Notes: generated from the sequence alone by a model not told the origin. Positions 1 to 9,526 are shown, numbered from the stretch's first letter. The stretch: DNA of 36,785 nt from Erysipelotrichaceae bacterium (GCA_015058845.1 SVBO01000009.1:1-36785); one strand, 5' to 3'. A program made the numbers and translations.

Positions 1-425
1 ATCATAATATATCTAGTATTTCCTACTTCCTTACTTACCTTAAACCCAAATCTCTCATATAGACCAATAGCCCTAGTATTCCCTCTAAACACATATAAGA
101 ACATCCTAGGATATCTCTTAATTAACTCAGATAACACATAACTACCGATCCCTCTACCACGATATTCCTCAAACACATAGAAATCATCTAACTCCCATAG
201 ATCCTCATTCCTTGTTACACAATAATATCCAACCTTCTTCTCATCACAATAGATCACACTGTATTCATTAATATGATCCACCAACTTACCCTTCACCCAC
301 GCTAACACTCTCTCTAGATCGATATTCTCTATATCCTCATACCTCATGATCAATGTACGATTTAATTCATACAATGGTTCAACATCCTCTATAGTAGCAC
401 TCTTCACACTGATCATCTCTAACAT
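1..425 (-). CDS. GNAT-family N-acetyltransferase, N-terminal part (cut by window edge)
   Basis: The reading frame is open from an ATG at 425 to the left edge, giving about 141 residues. It shows the GNAT acetyl-CoA-binding pattern EEYRGRGIGS near residues 86-95 (the R/Q-x-x-G-x-G/A loop of motif A) and NTRAIGLYERFGF near residues 116-128 (motif B). It should therefore transfer an acetyl group from acetyl-CoA to an unknown amine. The C-terminus lies outside the window. The start is uncertain: in-frame ATGs also occur at 446, 440 and 416, and none has a well-spaced Shine-Dalgarno. The gene lies just past the terminator of thiN and is probably a separate transcript. No substrate can be inferred. 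Confidence 0.85.
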   Translation of the reverse strand, partial: MLEMISVKSATIEDVEPLYELNRTLIMRYEDIENIDLERVLAWVKGKLVDHINEYSVIYCDEKKVGYYCVTRNEDLWELDDFYVFEEYRGRGIGSYVLSELIKRYPRMFLYVFRGNTRAIGLYERFGFKVSKEVGNTRYIM

Positions 426-458
426 ACCTATCACCCACATAATCATACCAGAAACAAC

Positions 459-482
459 AAAGGACAGCAATCGCTGTCCTTT
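459..482 (-). terminator. Rho-independent terminator of the priA-thiN operon
   Basis: A perfect 10-bp stem (AAAGGACAGC / GCTGTCCTTT) with a 4-base loop overlaps the stop codon of thiN. On the minus strand it is followed by the T-rich tail TTTGTTGTTT. It closes the long operon and separates it from the GNAT gene. Confidence 0.85.
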
Positions 483-1089
483 AATCTCTACTCTGGATCA
501 ATAACACATGACCCCTATATACACTCACAGTAGCCTGTTGCTCATAGATCTCATTAGAGATCGTATACACATCTCCTAGATCTATTACTTGATGAGACAA
601 AGGATACTTCACTCCCTCTAAAGATAACTCACATTCCTCAAAGGCCATGAACGACAAGTAATCATATCCTTCTCTTTCCACATAATGCATACCCTTACCT
701 AAATACACGATCTTATTATTTTGATCCTGCATCGTAACGATACCCTTATATCGATACACTAGCATTACATTTGCTAAGAAATGATCACTACGCCCATTCA
801 TACCACCAAGCAAAGAGATCTCTTCATACCCTAGTTTCATAGCATATTGAATAGCCGCTTCACTATCCGTTTGATCCTTTTCTCTTGGAAGTAAAATGAA
901 CTCATCACAATACTCCTTGATCAACTCTAACTCACGAACATCCACTGAATCAAAGTCACCAATAGCCGCTAACATCCTAGTACCACTCTGTGCTAACAAC
1001 AAAGCCCCACGATCTACTCCAATATATAGCCCTTCTTCAAAAGAAGTAGCCTGCGACATCTTAGCAACCAATGTTACTTTTCGAAACAT
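481..1089 (-). CDS. thiN: Thiamine diphosphokinase (thiamine pyrophosphokinase)
   Basis: Transfers pyrophosphate from ATP to thiamine to make the cofactor thiamine pyrophosphate in the cytoplasm. The 202-residue length is usual for the bacterial family. Conserved blocks visible are GVDRGA near 24-29, GDFDS at 44-48, KDQTDSEAA near 71-79 and GGMNGRSDH at 95-103; these acidic and glycine-rich motifs form the ATP/Mg and thiamine sites in TPK enzymes. The start ATG lies inside the end of rpe (16-base overlap), so translation is probably coupled. It is the last gene of the priA operon, a position shared with Bacillus-type genomes, and is followed directly by a terminator. Confidence 0.93.
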   Translation of the reverse strand: MFRKVTLVAKMSQATSFEEGLYIGVDRGALLLAQSGTRMLAAIGDFDSVDVRELELIKEYCDEFILLPREKDQTDSEAAIQYAMKLGYEEISLLGGMNGRSDHFLANVMLVYRYKGIVTMQDQNNKIVYLGKGMHYVEREGYDYLSFMAFEECELSLEGVKYPLSHQVIDLGDVYTISNEIYEQQATVSVYRGHVLLIQSRD

Positions 1090-1727
1090 AATGTCTCTAC
1101 CTGTGCCTTGATATCTCCCTTGAACACATAACTACCAGCTACCAATACATCAGCACCAACACTAGCACAAGCCTCTCCAGTAGTAGCATTAATACCACCA
1201 TCTACCTCGATCAAACAATTTAAATGATTCGTATCAATGAATTTACGTAACTTAGCGATCTTATCTAAACTAGCTTCAATGAAACTTTGTCCCCCAAATC
1301 CTGGATATACACTCATAACTAATACAAGATCTACATATGGAAGGATCGGATAAATATTCTCTACACAAGTATCTGGTTTAATAGAAATACCTGCCTTTAC
1401 TCCATTCGCATGTAACTTCTCTACCAACGCCTTTTGATTCTTGATCTCATGTACTGTTTCACTATGGAATGTGATCAGATCAGCTCCCGCTTTCATGAAG
1501 TAATCACTCACTTCACTTGGGTTATCTACCATAATATGTACATCCATAAATAATGAAGTAGCACTCTTGAAGGCCTTTAGAATATCTGGTCCAAATGATA
1601 GATTAGGCACGAAATGTCCATCCATCACATCAAAGTGCATCCACTCTGCTTTGGATTCCTCTAATTGTTGTAATTGACTCTTTGTATCTTTGTAATCTAA
1701 TGATAATACTGATGGTGCAACGATCAT
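1074..1727 (-). CDS. rpe: Ribulose-phosphate 3-epimerase
   Basis: Interconverts ribulose 5-phosphate and xylulose 5-phosphate in the pentose phosphate pathway. It is a TIM-barrel enzyme of normal length (217 residues). Visible signatures are APSVLSLDY at the N-terminus, MHFDVMDGHFVPN at 30-42 (metal ligands H31 and D33), DVHIMV near 62-67 (H64), VYPGFGGQSF at 140-149 (flexible phosphate loop) and EVDGGIN at 174-180 (D176). D33 and D176 are the expected acid/base pair. It overlaps rsgA by four bases (ATGA type) and thiN by 16, consistent with a tightly coupled operon. Confidence 0.96.
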   Translation of the reverse strand: MIVAPSVLSLDYKDTKSQLQQLEESKAEWMHFDVMDGHFVPNLSFGPDILKAFKSATSLFMDVHIMVDNPSEVSDYFMKAGADLITFHSETVHEIKNQKALVEKLHANGVKAGISIKPDTCVENIYPILPYVDLVLVMSVYPGFGGQSFIEASLDKIAKLRKFIDTNHLNCLIEVDGGINATTGEACASVGADVLVAGSYVFKGDIKAQVETLCFEK

Positions 1728-2578
1728 AACTCATAATCCTTTCCTTTACATAATTTTAAACATTCTACATAATGCGCATACCTAGTCTTAGAGATCTCTC
1801 CTCTCTCTACTGCCTCTTTCACAGCACAACCAGGTTCATTCTCATGAATACAGTCATTGAAACGACAATTACATGCATACTCCTTGAAATCTGGTACACA
1901 AGAAGCTAATTGACGTTTCGTAAGGGGTGTGAAGTCTAAAGAAGAGAAACCTGGTGTATCAGCGATATACCCTTCTTTTAAAGGTAACAACTCAACATGA
2001 CGTGTAGTATGTTTACCTCTACCTAAGGCCTTAGAGATCTCTTGTGTAGGTAATTGAAGACTATCATCTAGGGTATTTAATAAAGAAGACTTTCCTGCTC
2101 CACTTTGTCCTGTTAGCACAGAGATCTTCCCTTTAAACAACCTATCTAACGCTTCCTTATCACTCTTCAATATTACTTCATATCCACTCTTACGATACTC
2201 TTCTATCTCCTGATAGATCTTATCCTCCTCACTAATCAGATCTGTCTTAGTGATCACGATCTTAGGAGTGATCCCAGCATTTGAGATCAGGAAGATCAAT
2301 CGATCTATTAATGTCATAGAAAAGTCTGGGTCCTTACAGGACATTACTATAATAGCTTGATCTACATTCGCGATCAATGGTCGGATCAAATAATTCTTAC
2401 GCTCTAAGATCTTCTCGATCCCATAAGCATCTTCTAACTTAGAAACTTCTACAAAGTCTCCTACTACTGGGAAAGTTCCTTTACGAAGTTTTCCTCTGGC
2501 TACACATACTTGTGTAGAACCATCTTCAAATAATACAGTATAACGTGAGGAAATAATACATATGATCCTACCGATCAT
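1724..2578 (-). CDS. rsgA: Small ribosomal subunit biogenesis GTPase RsgA
   Basis: A circularly permuted GTPase that checks late maturation of the 30S subunit. The G motifs occur in the permuted order expected for the family: G4 TKTD at 110-113, G1 GQSGAGKSS at 157-165 and G3 DTPG at 207-210. The N-terminal ~70 residues form the OB-fold, and the C-terminal zinc knuckle is visible as C238, C243, H245 and C251 within CRFNDCIHENEPGC. Length is 284 residues, normal. The start overlaps the prkC stop by one base (TAATG), and the end overlaps rpe by four. Placement behind prkC is standard in Firmicutes, where the kinase can phosphorylate this GTPase family. Confidence 0.96.
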   Translation of the reverse strand: MIGRIICIISSRYTVLFEDGSTQVCVARGKLRKGTFPVVGDFVEVSKLEDAYGIEKILERKNYLIRPLIANVDQAIIVMSCKDPDFSMTLIDRLIFLISNAGITPKIVITKTDLISEEDKIYQEIEEYRKSGYEVILKSDKEALDRLFKGKISVLTGQSGAGKSSLLNTLDDSLQLPTQEISKALGRGKHTTRHVELLPLKEGYIADTPGFSSLDFTPLTKRQLASCVPDFKEYACNCRFNDCIHENEPGCAVKEAVERGEISKTRYAHYVECLKLCKGKDYEL

Positions 2579-4245
2579 TAGTAATAATACAACTCAACAA
2601 TGCCATCACCCATAATAGACACCGGTTCTCCTTCCTTAGGATATTGCTGTGTTACCACACCAATACCAATAATCGCTAATTCACCCTCACTCAATTCATT
2701 AGCATCTAATCTGATCTTCTCTACCAAGAAACCATAAGACACCAACTCTGCCTCCGCATCCTCTACACTCAATCCCTCTACATTAGGAACTTCCATTTCA
2801 CTTAACATAGAGATCGTTAAGCGGATCTCATTATACACAGAAGTCTTGATCTCATCTCCTTCTACAAGACCAGCTTGCTCAATGACAGTATTAGCAGGAT
2901 ATTCACTCGTATATCTTCTTTGAATACGTACCTTAACACCCTTTTCCTCTAAAAGTGCTAACACCTCATCTGCATCTCTACCAACGTAATTCTCTACTTT
3001 ATATAATAATCCCTCAGAAATGATCAAAGTCACCTCAGAACCACTATCTATCTTATTACCAATACCCTCTACAACACCAATGACCTTACCCTTCTCTACA
3101 TCATAAGACCAATCATATTTATAAGTAGAGGCTGGTACCAATCCCTCATTCTCTAACTGCATCTTAGCTAATTCGATCGTATTCTTATGTACATCTGGGA
3201 TCGTTACAGATTCTACATTACTATTGAATGGACCAAATCCTGTTAAGAACAATAAGGCTGCTAGAGATACGATCGCAAAGGCGATCAAAGATACAGCTAG
3301 TAGTCTATCCATCGATAATTGTTCTTTTTGTTTTACCTTTGGATCTGGCTTATCATTAGTCTTTAGAACCAAGGTAGGTTGATCATTCTTGACTAGATTC
3401 TCAAATACTACTTTTGCTTCATGAGCCCTCATTGGATCTAGGCATGTTTCAATGTCACTTGCCATAGCGGATGTATTCTTATATCGATTGATACGATTCT
3501 TAGCTGTAGCAATAATGATGATGTTTTCTACGGATTGTGGGATCGTTGGATTGAATTCTCTAATAGAAGGGATCTCTTCTCTTAGATGTTTCATAGCTAC
3601 TTGTACAGGAGCTTCTCCTTGATAAGGCACATTCCCACTTAGTAATTCATAGAATACAATACCCAATGCATAAATATCACTTTGCTCACTAGCTGCTTCT
3701 CCACGTGCGATCTCTGGTGCTAGATAGTGTACACTTCCTAGTACAGCATCTGCTTGTGTTAATTGTGCTACGTTTTGAGCTAATGCGATACCGAAGTCTG
3801 TTAACTTCACAGTACCATCATCTTTGATCAATACATTCTGTGGTTTGATATCACGATGTACTACGTTATTCTTATGGGCATGGACCATAGCACCCACTAA
3901 TTGTTTCATGATATCTACAGCTTCTTGTTTATCTAAAGCCCCTCGCTTAGAGATCAATTGTTTCAATGTGATCCCTTTGATATATTCCATGACAATATAA
4001 TGTTGTCCCTCTTCTTCTCCTACATCATATACTTGTACGATATTTGGATGATTCAGAGTCAAGGCTGCTGTAGCCTCACGTTTAAAACGTAATACAGCTA
4101 CTGGATCAGTGGCTAGATCTCCTCGTAAGATCTTCACTGCTACTTCTCTATTCAGGATCGTATCGATGGCTAGATAGACATCTGCCATACCTCCTTCTCC
4201 TAATTTATGCAGTAAGGAATATCGATTTGCAATTATGGTCTTCAT
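2578..4245 (-). CDS. prkC: PASTA-domain Ser/Thr protein kinase
   Basis: A membrane-anchored kinase that senses peptidoglycan fragments or lipid II through external PASTA domains and phosphorylates cytoplasmic targets. The kinase domain carries the glycine loop GEGGMADVY at 16-24, the VAVK lysine at 38, HRDIKPQN at 130-137, DFG at 150-152 and APE at 176-178. One membrane helix spans about 315-338, followed by three PASTA repeats at roughly 345-410, 411-480 and 482-555. Length is 555 residues; many Firmicutes homologues have three or four PASTA units. It overlaps the phosphatase gene by four bases, forming the usual kinase/phosphatase pair. Confidence 0.95.
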   Translation of the reverse strand: MKTIIANRYSLLHKLGEGGMADVYLAIDTILNREVAVKILRGDLATDPVAVLRFKREATAALTLNHPNIVQVYDVGEEEGQHYIVMEYIKGITLKQLISKRGALDKQEAVDIMKQLVGAMVHAHKNNVVHRDIKPQNVLIKDDGTVKLTDFGIALAQNVAQLTQADAVLGSVHYLAPEIARGEAASEQSDIYALGIVFYELLSGNVPYQGEAPVQVAMKHLREEIPSIREFNPTIPQSVENIIIIATAKNRINRYKNTSAMASDIETCLDPMRAHEAKVVFENLVKNDQPTLVLKTNDKPDPKVKQKEQLSMDRLLAVSLIAFAIVSLAALLFLTGFGPFNSNVESVTIPDVHKNTIELAKMQLENEGLVPASTYKYDWSYDVEKGKVIGVVEGIGNKIDSGSEVTLIISEGLLYKVENYVGRDADEVLALLEEKGVKVRIQRRYTSEYPANTVIEQAGLVEGDEIKTSVYNEIRLTISMLSEMEVPNVEGLSVEDAEAELVSYGFLVEKIRLDANELSEGELAIIGIGVVTQQYPKEGEPVSIMGDGIVELYYY

Positions 4246-4979
4246 GCTCTCGCCTCCTTCTGTATGATCACGATCGTAATATTATCTACTCCTCCATATT
4301 GTTTCGCTACCTTAACAAGTAGTTCACATTTCTCCTTAGCGCTCCATGGTTGACGTAAGATCATTTCGATCTTGCTAGAAGCAACGATACCATGTAGTCC
4401 ATCTGAGCATAATAGTAAAGCATCAAAGTCACGATCTACATCGATCACATCAATTCGGATCTGATTAAAGATACCGATCGCATTTGTTAAGTAATTACGC
4501 TTAGGATGAGCCATTGCTTCTTCTTTACTAATAGCCCCTCTACGTAACAATTCATTAATATAGTTATGATCACTTGTTAATAACTTGAACTCTCCATTCA
4601 ATAGACCATATACACGGGAATCCCCCACATGCATAACACGACAATGTTCCTTTGTGATCAATGCTCCTACTAAAGTAGTTCCCATACCCTTATACTTATC
4701 AGAAGTACAAGCCATACGGAATACCTCATCATTCACAGAACGAAGTTGGGTATAGATCCATCCCTCTAACTCTTGCACATTGACCCATTTCCCAGTCTTC
4801 TTGAATTCTTGTTCTAGATAGCGGATCGTAGCTTCACTAGCCACATCACCAGCTTTACCTCCCCCAATACCATCACACACAAGTGAGAGAGTATCTTGAA
4901 TATTGTTATACGTGATCAAGAAGCGGTCTTGGTTACTTTCCCGAACCAATCCTACATCTGTAATACCGTATATATCCAT
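4242..4979 (-). CDS. stp: PP2C-type protein phosphatase (Stp/PrpC)
   Basis: Metal-dependent phosphatase that reverses phosphorylation by the adjacent PASTA kinase. Classical PP2C motifs are present in order: GLVRESNQD at 10-18, CDGIGGGKAGD at 35-45 (metal ligand D36), HVGDSRVY, LTSDHNY, LCSDGLHG and GGVDNITI near the C-terminus. Length is 245 residues, typical for the small bacterial PP2C group. The ATG directly follows the rlmN stop (TAAATG), and the gene end overlaps prkC by four bases, so the kinase and phosphatase are probably made in fixed ratio. Confidence 0.95.
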   Translation of the reverse strand: MDIYGITDVGLVRESNQDRFLITYNNIQDTLSLVCDGIGGGKAGDVASEATIRYLEQEFKKTGKWVNVQELEGWIYTQLRSVNDEVFRMACTSDKYKGMGTTLVGALITKEHCRVMHVGDSRVYGLLNGEFKLLTSDHNYINELLRRGAISKEEAMAHPKRNYLTNAIGIFNQIRIDVIDVDRDFDALLLCSDGLHGIVASSKIEMILRQPWSAKEKCELLVKVAKQYGGVDNITIVIIQKEARA

Positions 4980-6020
4980 TTACTCACCCTCTTTCATTCT
5001 CTTAGCTCTTAATTGACCACAAGCAGCCGCAATATCACTACCATGCTCCTTACGTAACGTAGCACGTACATTCAACTTCATAAGAGCATCATAGAACTTC
5101 ATAGCCCCATCTCTATCCACTTGCATATACCCATGCTCATCTACCTTATTATAAGGGATCAAGTTCACATACGCATTCATACCCTTGATCAGATTCGCTA
5201 GTTCCTTCGCATGCTTAGGACTATCATTCTTACCTTTTAATAGAATATATTCAAACGTAATACGACGATTACTATAAGAACTATACTCACGCAATGCTGC
5301 CATTAATTGATCTAATGGATACGCTCTATTAATAGGCATCAACTCACTTCTCAACTCATCATTAGGAGCATGTAGAGAAACAGCTAGATTATATTGAATA
5401 CCACATTTACCAAACTCAATGATCTTTGGTACGATACCACAAGTAGATACCGATAAATGACGTGCCCCAATAGCAATCCCTAGATCATCATTGATCGTAG
5501 CCAAGAATTCCATTACATTATCATAGTTATCAAATGGTTCACCAGTTCCCATGATCACCACATTACTAATACGATCATCACTCTCATCTAACATACGTTG
5601 AATATGCATGATCTGGGCTACCATCTCACCACTTGATAAATTACGACTCTTCTTTAAAAGACCAGAAGCACAGAAAGTACATCCCATATTACACCCTACC
5701 TGTGAACTGATACAAACAGACTTACCAAAGTCATAGATCATCATAACAGTCTCTACAAAAGAACCATCTTGTAATCTAAATAAGAACTTAGTCGTACCAT
5801 CACTAGACACTTGCTTAGTCTCTACTTGTAAAGGATCGATCACGAATCTTTCTGCTAACTTTTGTTGTAATCCTTGTTTGATATCTGTCATATCACTGAA
5901 AGATAAGACTCTTCTTCTATATAACCAAGTGAAGATCTGTTTAGCTCGATATTTCTTCTCTCCCATTTCTTCCATTAAGGCCTCTAGGGATTTTAAACTG
6001 TAACTATAAATTGTTTCCAC
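4980..6020 (-). CDS. rlmN: Dual-specificity RNA methyltransferase RlmN (radical SAM)
   Basis: Methylates C2 of adenosine 2503 in 23S rRNA and A37 of some tRNAs. The radical-SAM cluster motif C-x3-C-x2-C is visible at C110, C114 and C117 (GCNMGCTFC). The methyl-carrying cysteine is expected in SDIAAACGQL near the C-terminus. Length is 346 residues, as usual. Translation starts at a GTG with AAAGGAG eight bases upstream; no better ATG lies nearby. About 45 bases separate it from rsmB, with no terminator seen between them. Confidence 0.95.
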   Translation of the reverse strand: METIYSYSLKSLEALMEEMGEKKYRAKQIFTWLYRRRVLSFSDMTDIKQGLQQKLAERFVIDPLQVETKQVSSDGTTKFLFRLQDGSFVETVMMIYDFGKSVCISSQVGCNMGCTFCASGLLKKSRNLSSGEMVAQIMHIQRMLDESDDRISNVVIMGTGEPFDNYDNVMEFLATINDDLGIAIGARHLSVSTCGIVPKIIEFGKCGIQYNLAVSLHAPNDELRSELMPINRAYPLDQLMAALREYSSYSNRRITFEYILLKGKNDSPKHAKELANLIKGMNAYVNLIPYNKVDEHGYMQVDRDGAMKFYDALMKLNVRATLRKEHGSDIAAACGQLRAKRMKEGE

Positions 6021-6065
6021 TGTATATGCTCCTTTAATAACACTTATATTCTATCATCTTTATCT

Positions 6066-7313
6066 TTAAATTTCACGCTTCATTACACAAATATAGAAAC
6101 CATCACTATGGGCTTCAAATGGGAAGATAGTACGTTCCCTCTCTACTACAAATTCAGGATGTCTTTCTCTAAAAGCACTACTTTGCATCTCATTCTCTTT
6201 CTTATTTAAAGAACAAGTAGAATATACCAAAGTACCACCCTTCTTTACTAAAGAATACACACTCTCTAATAGATCTCTTTGTAGATGTAAGATCTCATCC
6301 ATATCCTCTTGCTTCGTATTCAATCGAATATCTGGTTTACGTGAGATCACTCCTAGCCCCATACATGGAGCATCTAGTACCACTACATCAAAGCTCTCTG
6401 CTTCATAGATCTCATGACACTTCAAGGAATCATTCGCATAACATTTGATACAAGTAACTCCTAGTCTACTAGCAGCTTCTTCGATCAACTTCACACGATG
6501 TTCATGGATATCTTGCGCAATGATCTCTCCTGTATTCCCCATTCTCATAGCCATATGCATAGACTTAGAACCAGGAGCAGCACAAGCATCTAGTACACGA
6601 TCCCCCCTCTTAACACCACTGTAGATCGCTACCATTTGTCCAGATTCATCTTGAAGAGCAAATTCACCTAGTTTATATCCCTCTAACAAAGTCGCATTGC
6701 CACTTGGTAGATACACAGCATCCTCACTTAAGCTCCCTTTCTCAAACCCATATTTCTCACATAACGCATCTCTAGAGATCTTTAGTGTATTTACTCTAGC
6801 CACTGATCTAGGAGTCTCATTGTTACAATAACAGATCTGTTGTGCCACTTCTTCTCCATAATGCTTCTTCCACATCTTATACATCCAAGTAGGGTGAGAT
6901 ACTTCAATACAGAAGCGTTCATCTTCATTTGTTTCACTAATACTATGATCATCCTCACATACTCTATGTAACACACTATTTACAAATGGCACATATCTTC
7001 TATGGATCTTACGGGCTAATTCACAAGCTTCATTTACTACTGCATAAGCAGGAACTCCATCCATAAATAATAATTGATACACTGACATGGATAATAATAC
7101 CTTGATCTTCTTATCATCTACTTTATTCGCATACTTCTTCCACACATGCTCTACATATCGATAATTCTGGATCGTTCCATATACACAACGAGATACGAAT
7201 GCTTTATCTTGTTCACTCATACCTTCTAATGAATTCTTTAAAAGCAATTGGGAATATGCTTTCTCTAAATATACTTGGCATAAGATACGGAATGCCGCTT
7301 CTCTTCCTGTCAT
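6066..7313 (-). CDS. rsmB: 16S rRNA (cytosine-C5) methyltransferase RsmB
   Basis: Methylates C967 of 16S rRNA (E. coli numbering). An N-terminal NusB-like RNA-binding region (about 1-135) precedes a Rossmann methyltransferase domain with DACAAPGSKS at 242-251 (SAM motif I), DAPC at 314-317 and STCS at 365-368, whose cysteine is the catalytic nucleophile in this family. I chose the ATG at 7313 because AGGAGG (7320-7325) lies six bases upstream. A frame extension to 7331 would start inside priA before that RBS. The priA stop TAG is part of the RBS itself, so coupling is likely. The resulting protein has 415 residues. Confidence 0.94.
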   Translation of the reverse strand: MTGREAAFRILCQVYLEKAYSQLLLKNSLEGMSEQDKAFVSRCVYGTIQNYRYVEHVWKKYANKVDDKKIKVLLSMSVYQLLFMDGVPAYAVVNEACELARKIHRRYVPFVNSVLHRVCEDDHSISETNEDERFCIEVSHPTWMYKMWKKHYGEEVAQQICYCNNETPRSVARVNTLKISRDALCEKYGFEKGSLSEDAVYLPSGNATLLEGYKLGEFALQDESGQMVAIYSGVKRGDRVLDACAAPGSKSMHMAMRMGNTGEIIAQDIHEHRVKLIEEAASRLGVTCIKCYANDSLKCHEIYEAESFDVVVLDAPCMGLGVISRKPDIRLNTKQEDMDEILHLQRDLLESVYSLVKKGGTLVYSTCSLNKKENEMQSSAFRERHPEFVVERERTIFPFEAHSDGFYICVMKREI

Positions 7314-7323
7314 AGTATTCCTC

Positions 7324-9471
7324 CTATACATTTACGGGATTGATATCTACAAAGATCCCTACTCTACTCTTACGATTACCTTTAAATTCCTGTACTACTT
7401 GTAGTAATACTTTCCGTAAACCTTCCTCATCCTTCATCTTCACTATGATCCTGTATCGATATTGATCCTGGATCTTGAATAATTCCGCTACGGGATATAG
7501 TTTACCTTGGATTTGTTGTTCTTTCAAATATGCTTCTATCGCAAAGGCTTCCTCCATAGCTCTTTCTTGTTTCTTATCTTGTACTAAGATAGAGGCTAGA
7601 TAACAGTATGGGGGATAATTTCCATGATGTCGATACTTCATTTCATGGGCAAAGAAGTGTGGATAATCATGGTTACGAATATATTGATAGGCATAATGAG
7701 AATCATCATAGGTTTGAATGATGACTTGTCCTTGGATCTCTTTACGCCCACTTCTTCCACAAGCTTGTGATAAGAATTGATATGCATCCTCTACTGCTCT
7801 AAAGTCTGGTCTATGGAATCCCATATCTGCTTGAATGATCCCTACTACACTGACACTTTCAAAATCTAATCCCTTAGCGATCATTTGGGTACCGATCAGG
7901 ATATCTGCTTGATGATCAGCAAAGTGTTGGATCAATTGTTGGTGTTGTCCTTTACGAGAGGTAGTATCTCGATCCATTCTTAGGATCTTTTTCTCTGGAA
8001 ATAGTTGTTTTAGTTCTTCTTCTAACTGTTGGATCCCATGTCCTGAGAAATTAAACTTCTCATGTCCACAACTAGGACATACTTTAATATACGGTGCCTT
8101 GTAGTCACAGTAATGACACTTCATGGCATTTTCTTCTTTATGATAACTTAGTGCAATATCACAATGAGGACACTTGATCACCTCATGACACTTCTTACAT
8201 TCCATAACGGGGGCATATCCTCTTCTATTTAGTAGGATAATGACTTGTTGCTCTTTATCTAACGCATCTCTCATCTTCTCTTTTAATTCGATCGATACTA
8301 AGTTAGGATTGCCTTTACGTAACTCTTCCTTCATATCTACGAAGCGTACTGTTGGCATATTCGTAAAGATACGTTTGGATATATGTAGCAATGTATACAC
8401 ACCCTTTAAAGCTCTAGCATAGCTTTCAAAGGATGGAGTAGCGGATGCCATAAGTAATGGGCAATCATGATATCTAGCTCTCCATAGGGCAATATCACGT
8501 GTATGATATCTAGGAGAACTTTCTTGTTTATAACTCTTATCATGTTCCTCATCTAGTATGATCAAGCCAAGATTCTCAAATGGTAAGAAGATCGAAGACC
8601 TAGTACCTACTACGATCTTTACTTCTTTTCTTCTCACTCTTTGATATTGCTCATACTTCTCTTGGTTATTTAAATGACTATGATAGATAGCCACAGTATC
8701 ACCAAATCTACCCTTTACTCTCTCTACCATTTGAGGAGTAAGTGATATTTCTGGTACTAACAATAATACTTCTTTCCCTTGTTCTAATGTTCTTTTCGCC
8801 AATTGTAGATATACTTCTGTCTTACCACTCCCTGTAACACCATGGAGCAAGAATGGTTCAAAGCCACTTGTTTCTTCTACTCTTTGTATACATTCCATTT
8901 GTTCTTGTGTAAGAACTGGTTCTTGATATGGGGTAACATAAGAGGTATGTGTCTTCTTCTCTTCTTCTATGACTTTCAAGACACCTTTCTTGAGTAAAGT
9001 AGCTGTTACGGAATATAGCTTTCTAAGTTCACTAGATAACACCTTTTCATGTTCTCTTACATACTTAACGCATTCAGCTTGTTTCAAAGTCAATGCTTCT
9101 GGTACATCTCCTAGTACGATATAGGAAATTGTAACTACTTTAGCATTGGTTGTCTTAGGCTTTAAGACTGTAGGTAACATAGCTTGGATACAAGCCATAT
9201 ACGGAGCAACAGTACTCTCTTCCATGTATTTTGCTAATGCGAATAGTTCTGTATTTAAGAGTACCTCCTCATCTAATACTTTCAGTACCCTCTTTAATCC
9301 TGTGACATCTTCACGTTCATGGATACTGTGGATCAATCCTACAATACTTTGTTGAGGGCCAAATGGTACTGATACTCTTTGTCCTACTTGACAGGGAAAT
9401 TCACAGATATAGGAATATGTTTGATTGATCTCGAATACTGGATGTTCTACATATACTTCAACTACTCTCAT
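7324..9471 (-). CDS. priA: Primosomal protein N', replication restart helicase PriA
   Basis: A 3'-5' superfamily 2 DNA helicase that reloads the replisome at stalled forks. Visible in order are the N-terminal DNA-binding region, Walker A GVTGSGKT at about 211-218, DEEH at 307-310, a zinc-binding insertion with paired CxxC motifs (CKKC, CPHC, CHYC, CPSC) around 423-465, and helicase motifs GTQMIAKGLDF and ACGRSGR. The start is placed at the ATG at 9471, since GAGGTGA sits about five bases upstream; a GTG at 9478-9480 is an alternative. The def and fmt genes that follow priA in Bacillus-type operons are absent here. Confidence 0.95.
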   Translation of the reverse strand: MRVVEVYVEHPVFEINQTYSYICEFPCQVGQRVSVPFGPQQSIVGLIHSIHEREDVTGLKRVLKVLDEEVLLNTELFALAKYMEESTVAPYMACIQAMLPTVLKPKTTNAKVVTISYIVLGDVPEALTLKQAECVKYVREHEKVLSSELRKLYSVTATLLKKGVLKVIEEEKKTHTSYVTPYQEPVLTQEQMECIQRVEETSGFEPFLLHGVTGSGKTEVYLQLAKRTLEQGKEVLLLVPEISLTPQMVERVKGRFGDTVAIYHSHLNNQEKYEQYQRVRRKEVKIVVGTRSSIFLPFENLGLIILDEEHDKSYKQESSPRYHTRDIALWRARYHDCPLLMASATPSFESYARALKGVYTLLHISKRIFTNMPTVRFVDMKEELRKGNPNLVSIELKEKMRDALDKEQQVIILLNRRGYAPVMECKKCHEVIKCPHCDIALSYHKEENAMKCHYCDYKAPYIKVCPSCGHEKFNFSGHGIQQLEEELKQLFPEKKILRMDRDTTSRKGQHQQLIQHFADHQADILIGTQMIAKGLDFESVSVVGIIQADMGFHRPDFRAVEDAYQFLSQACGRSGRKEIQGQVIIQTYDDSHYAYQYIRNHDYPHFFAHEMKYRHHGNYPPYCYLASILVQDKKQERAMEEAFAIEAYLKEQQIQGKLYPVAELFKIQDQYRYRIIVKMKDEEGLRKVLLQVVQEFKGNRKSRVGIFVDINPVNV

Positions 9472-9496
9472 CCCTGTCACCTCATTTCTTCTTTAT

Positions 9497-9526
9497 ATTT
9501 TACCATACTCTATCCATCCACTACAA
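9497..9526 (-). promoter_or_regulatory. Probable sigma-A promoter of the priA operon
   Basis: On the minus strand, -35 TTGTAG (9526-9521), an 18-base spacer and extended -10 TGG-TAAAAT (9502-9497) precede priA by about 25 bases. The -35 matches consensus in its TTG only. Confidence 0.5.
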
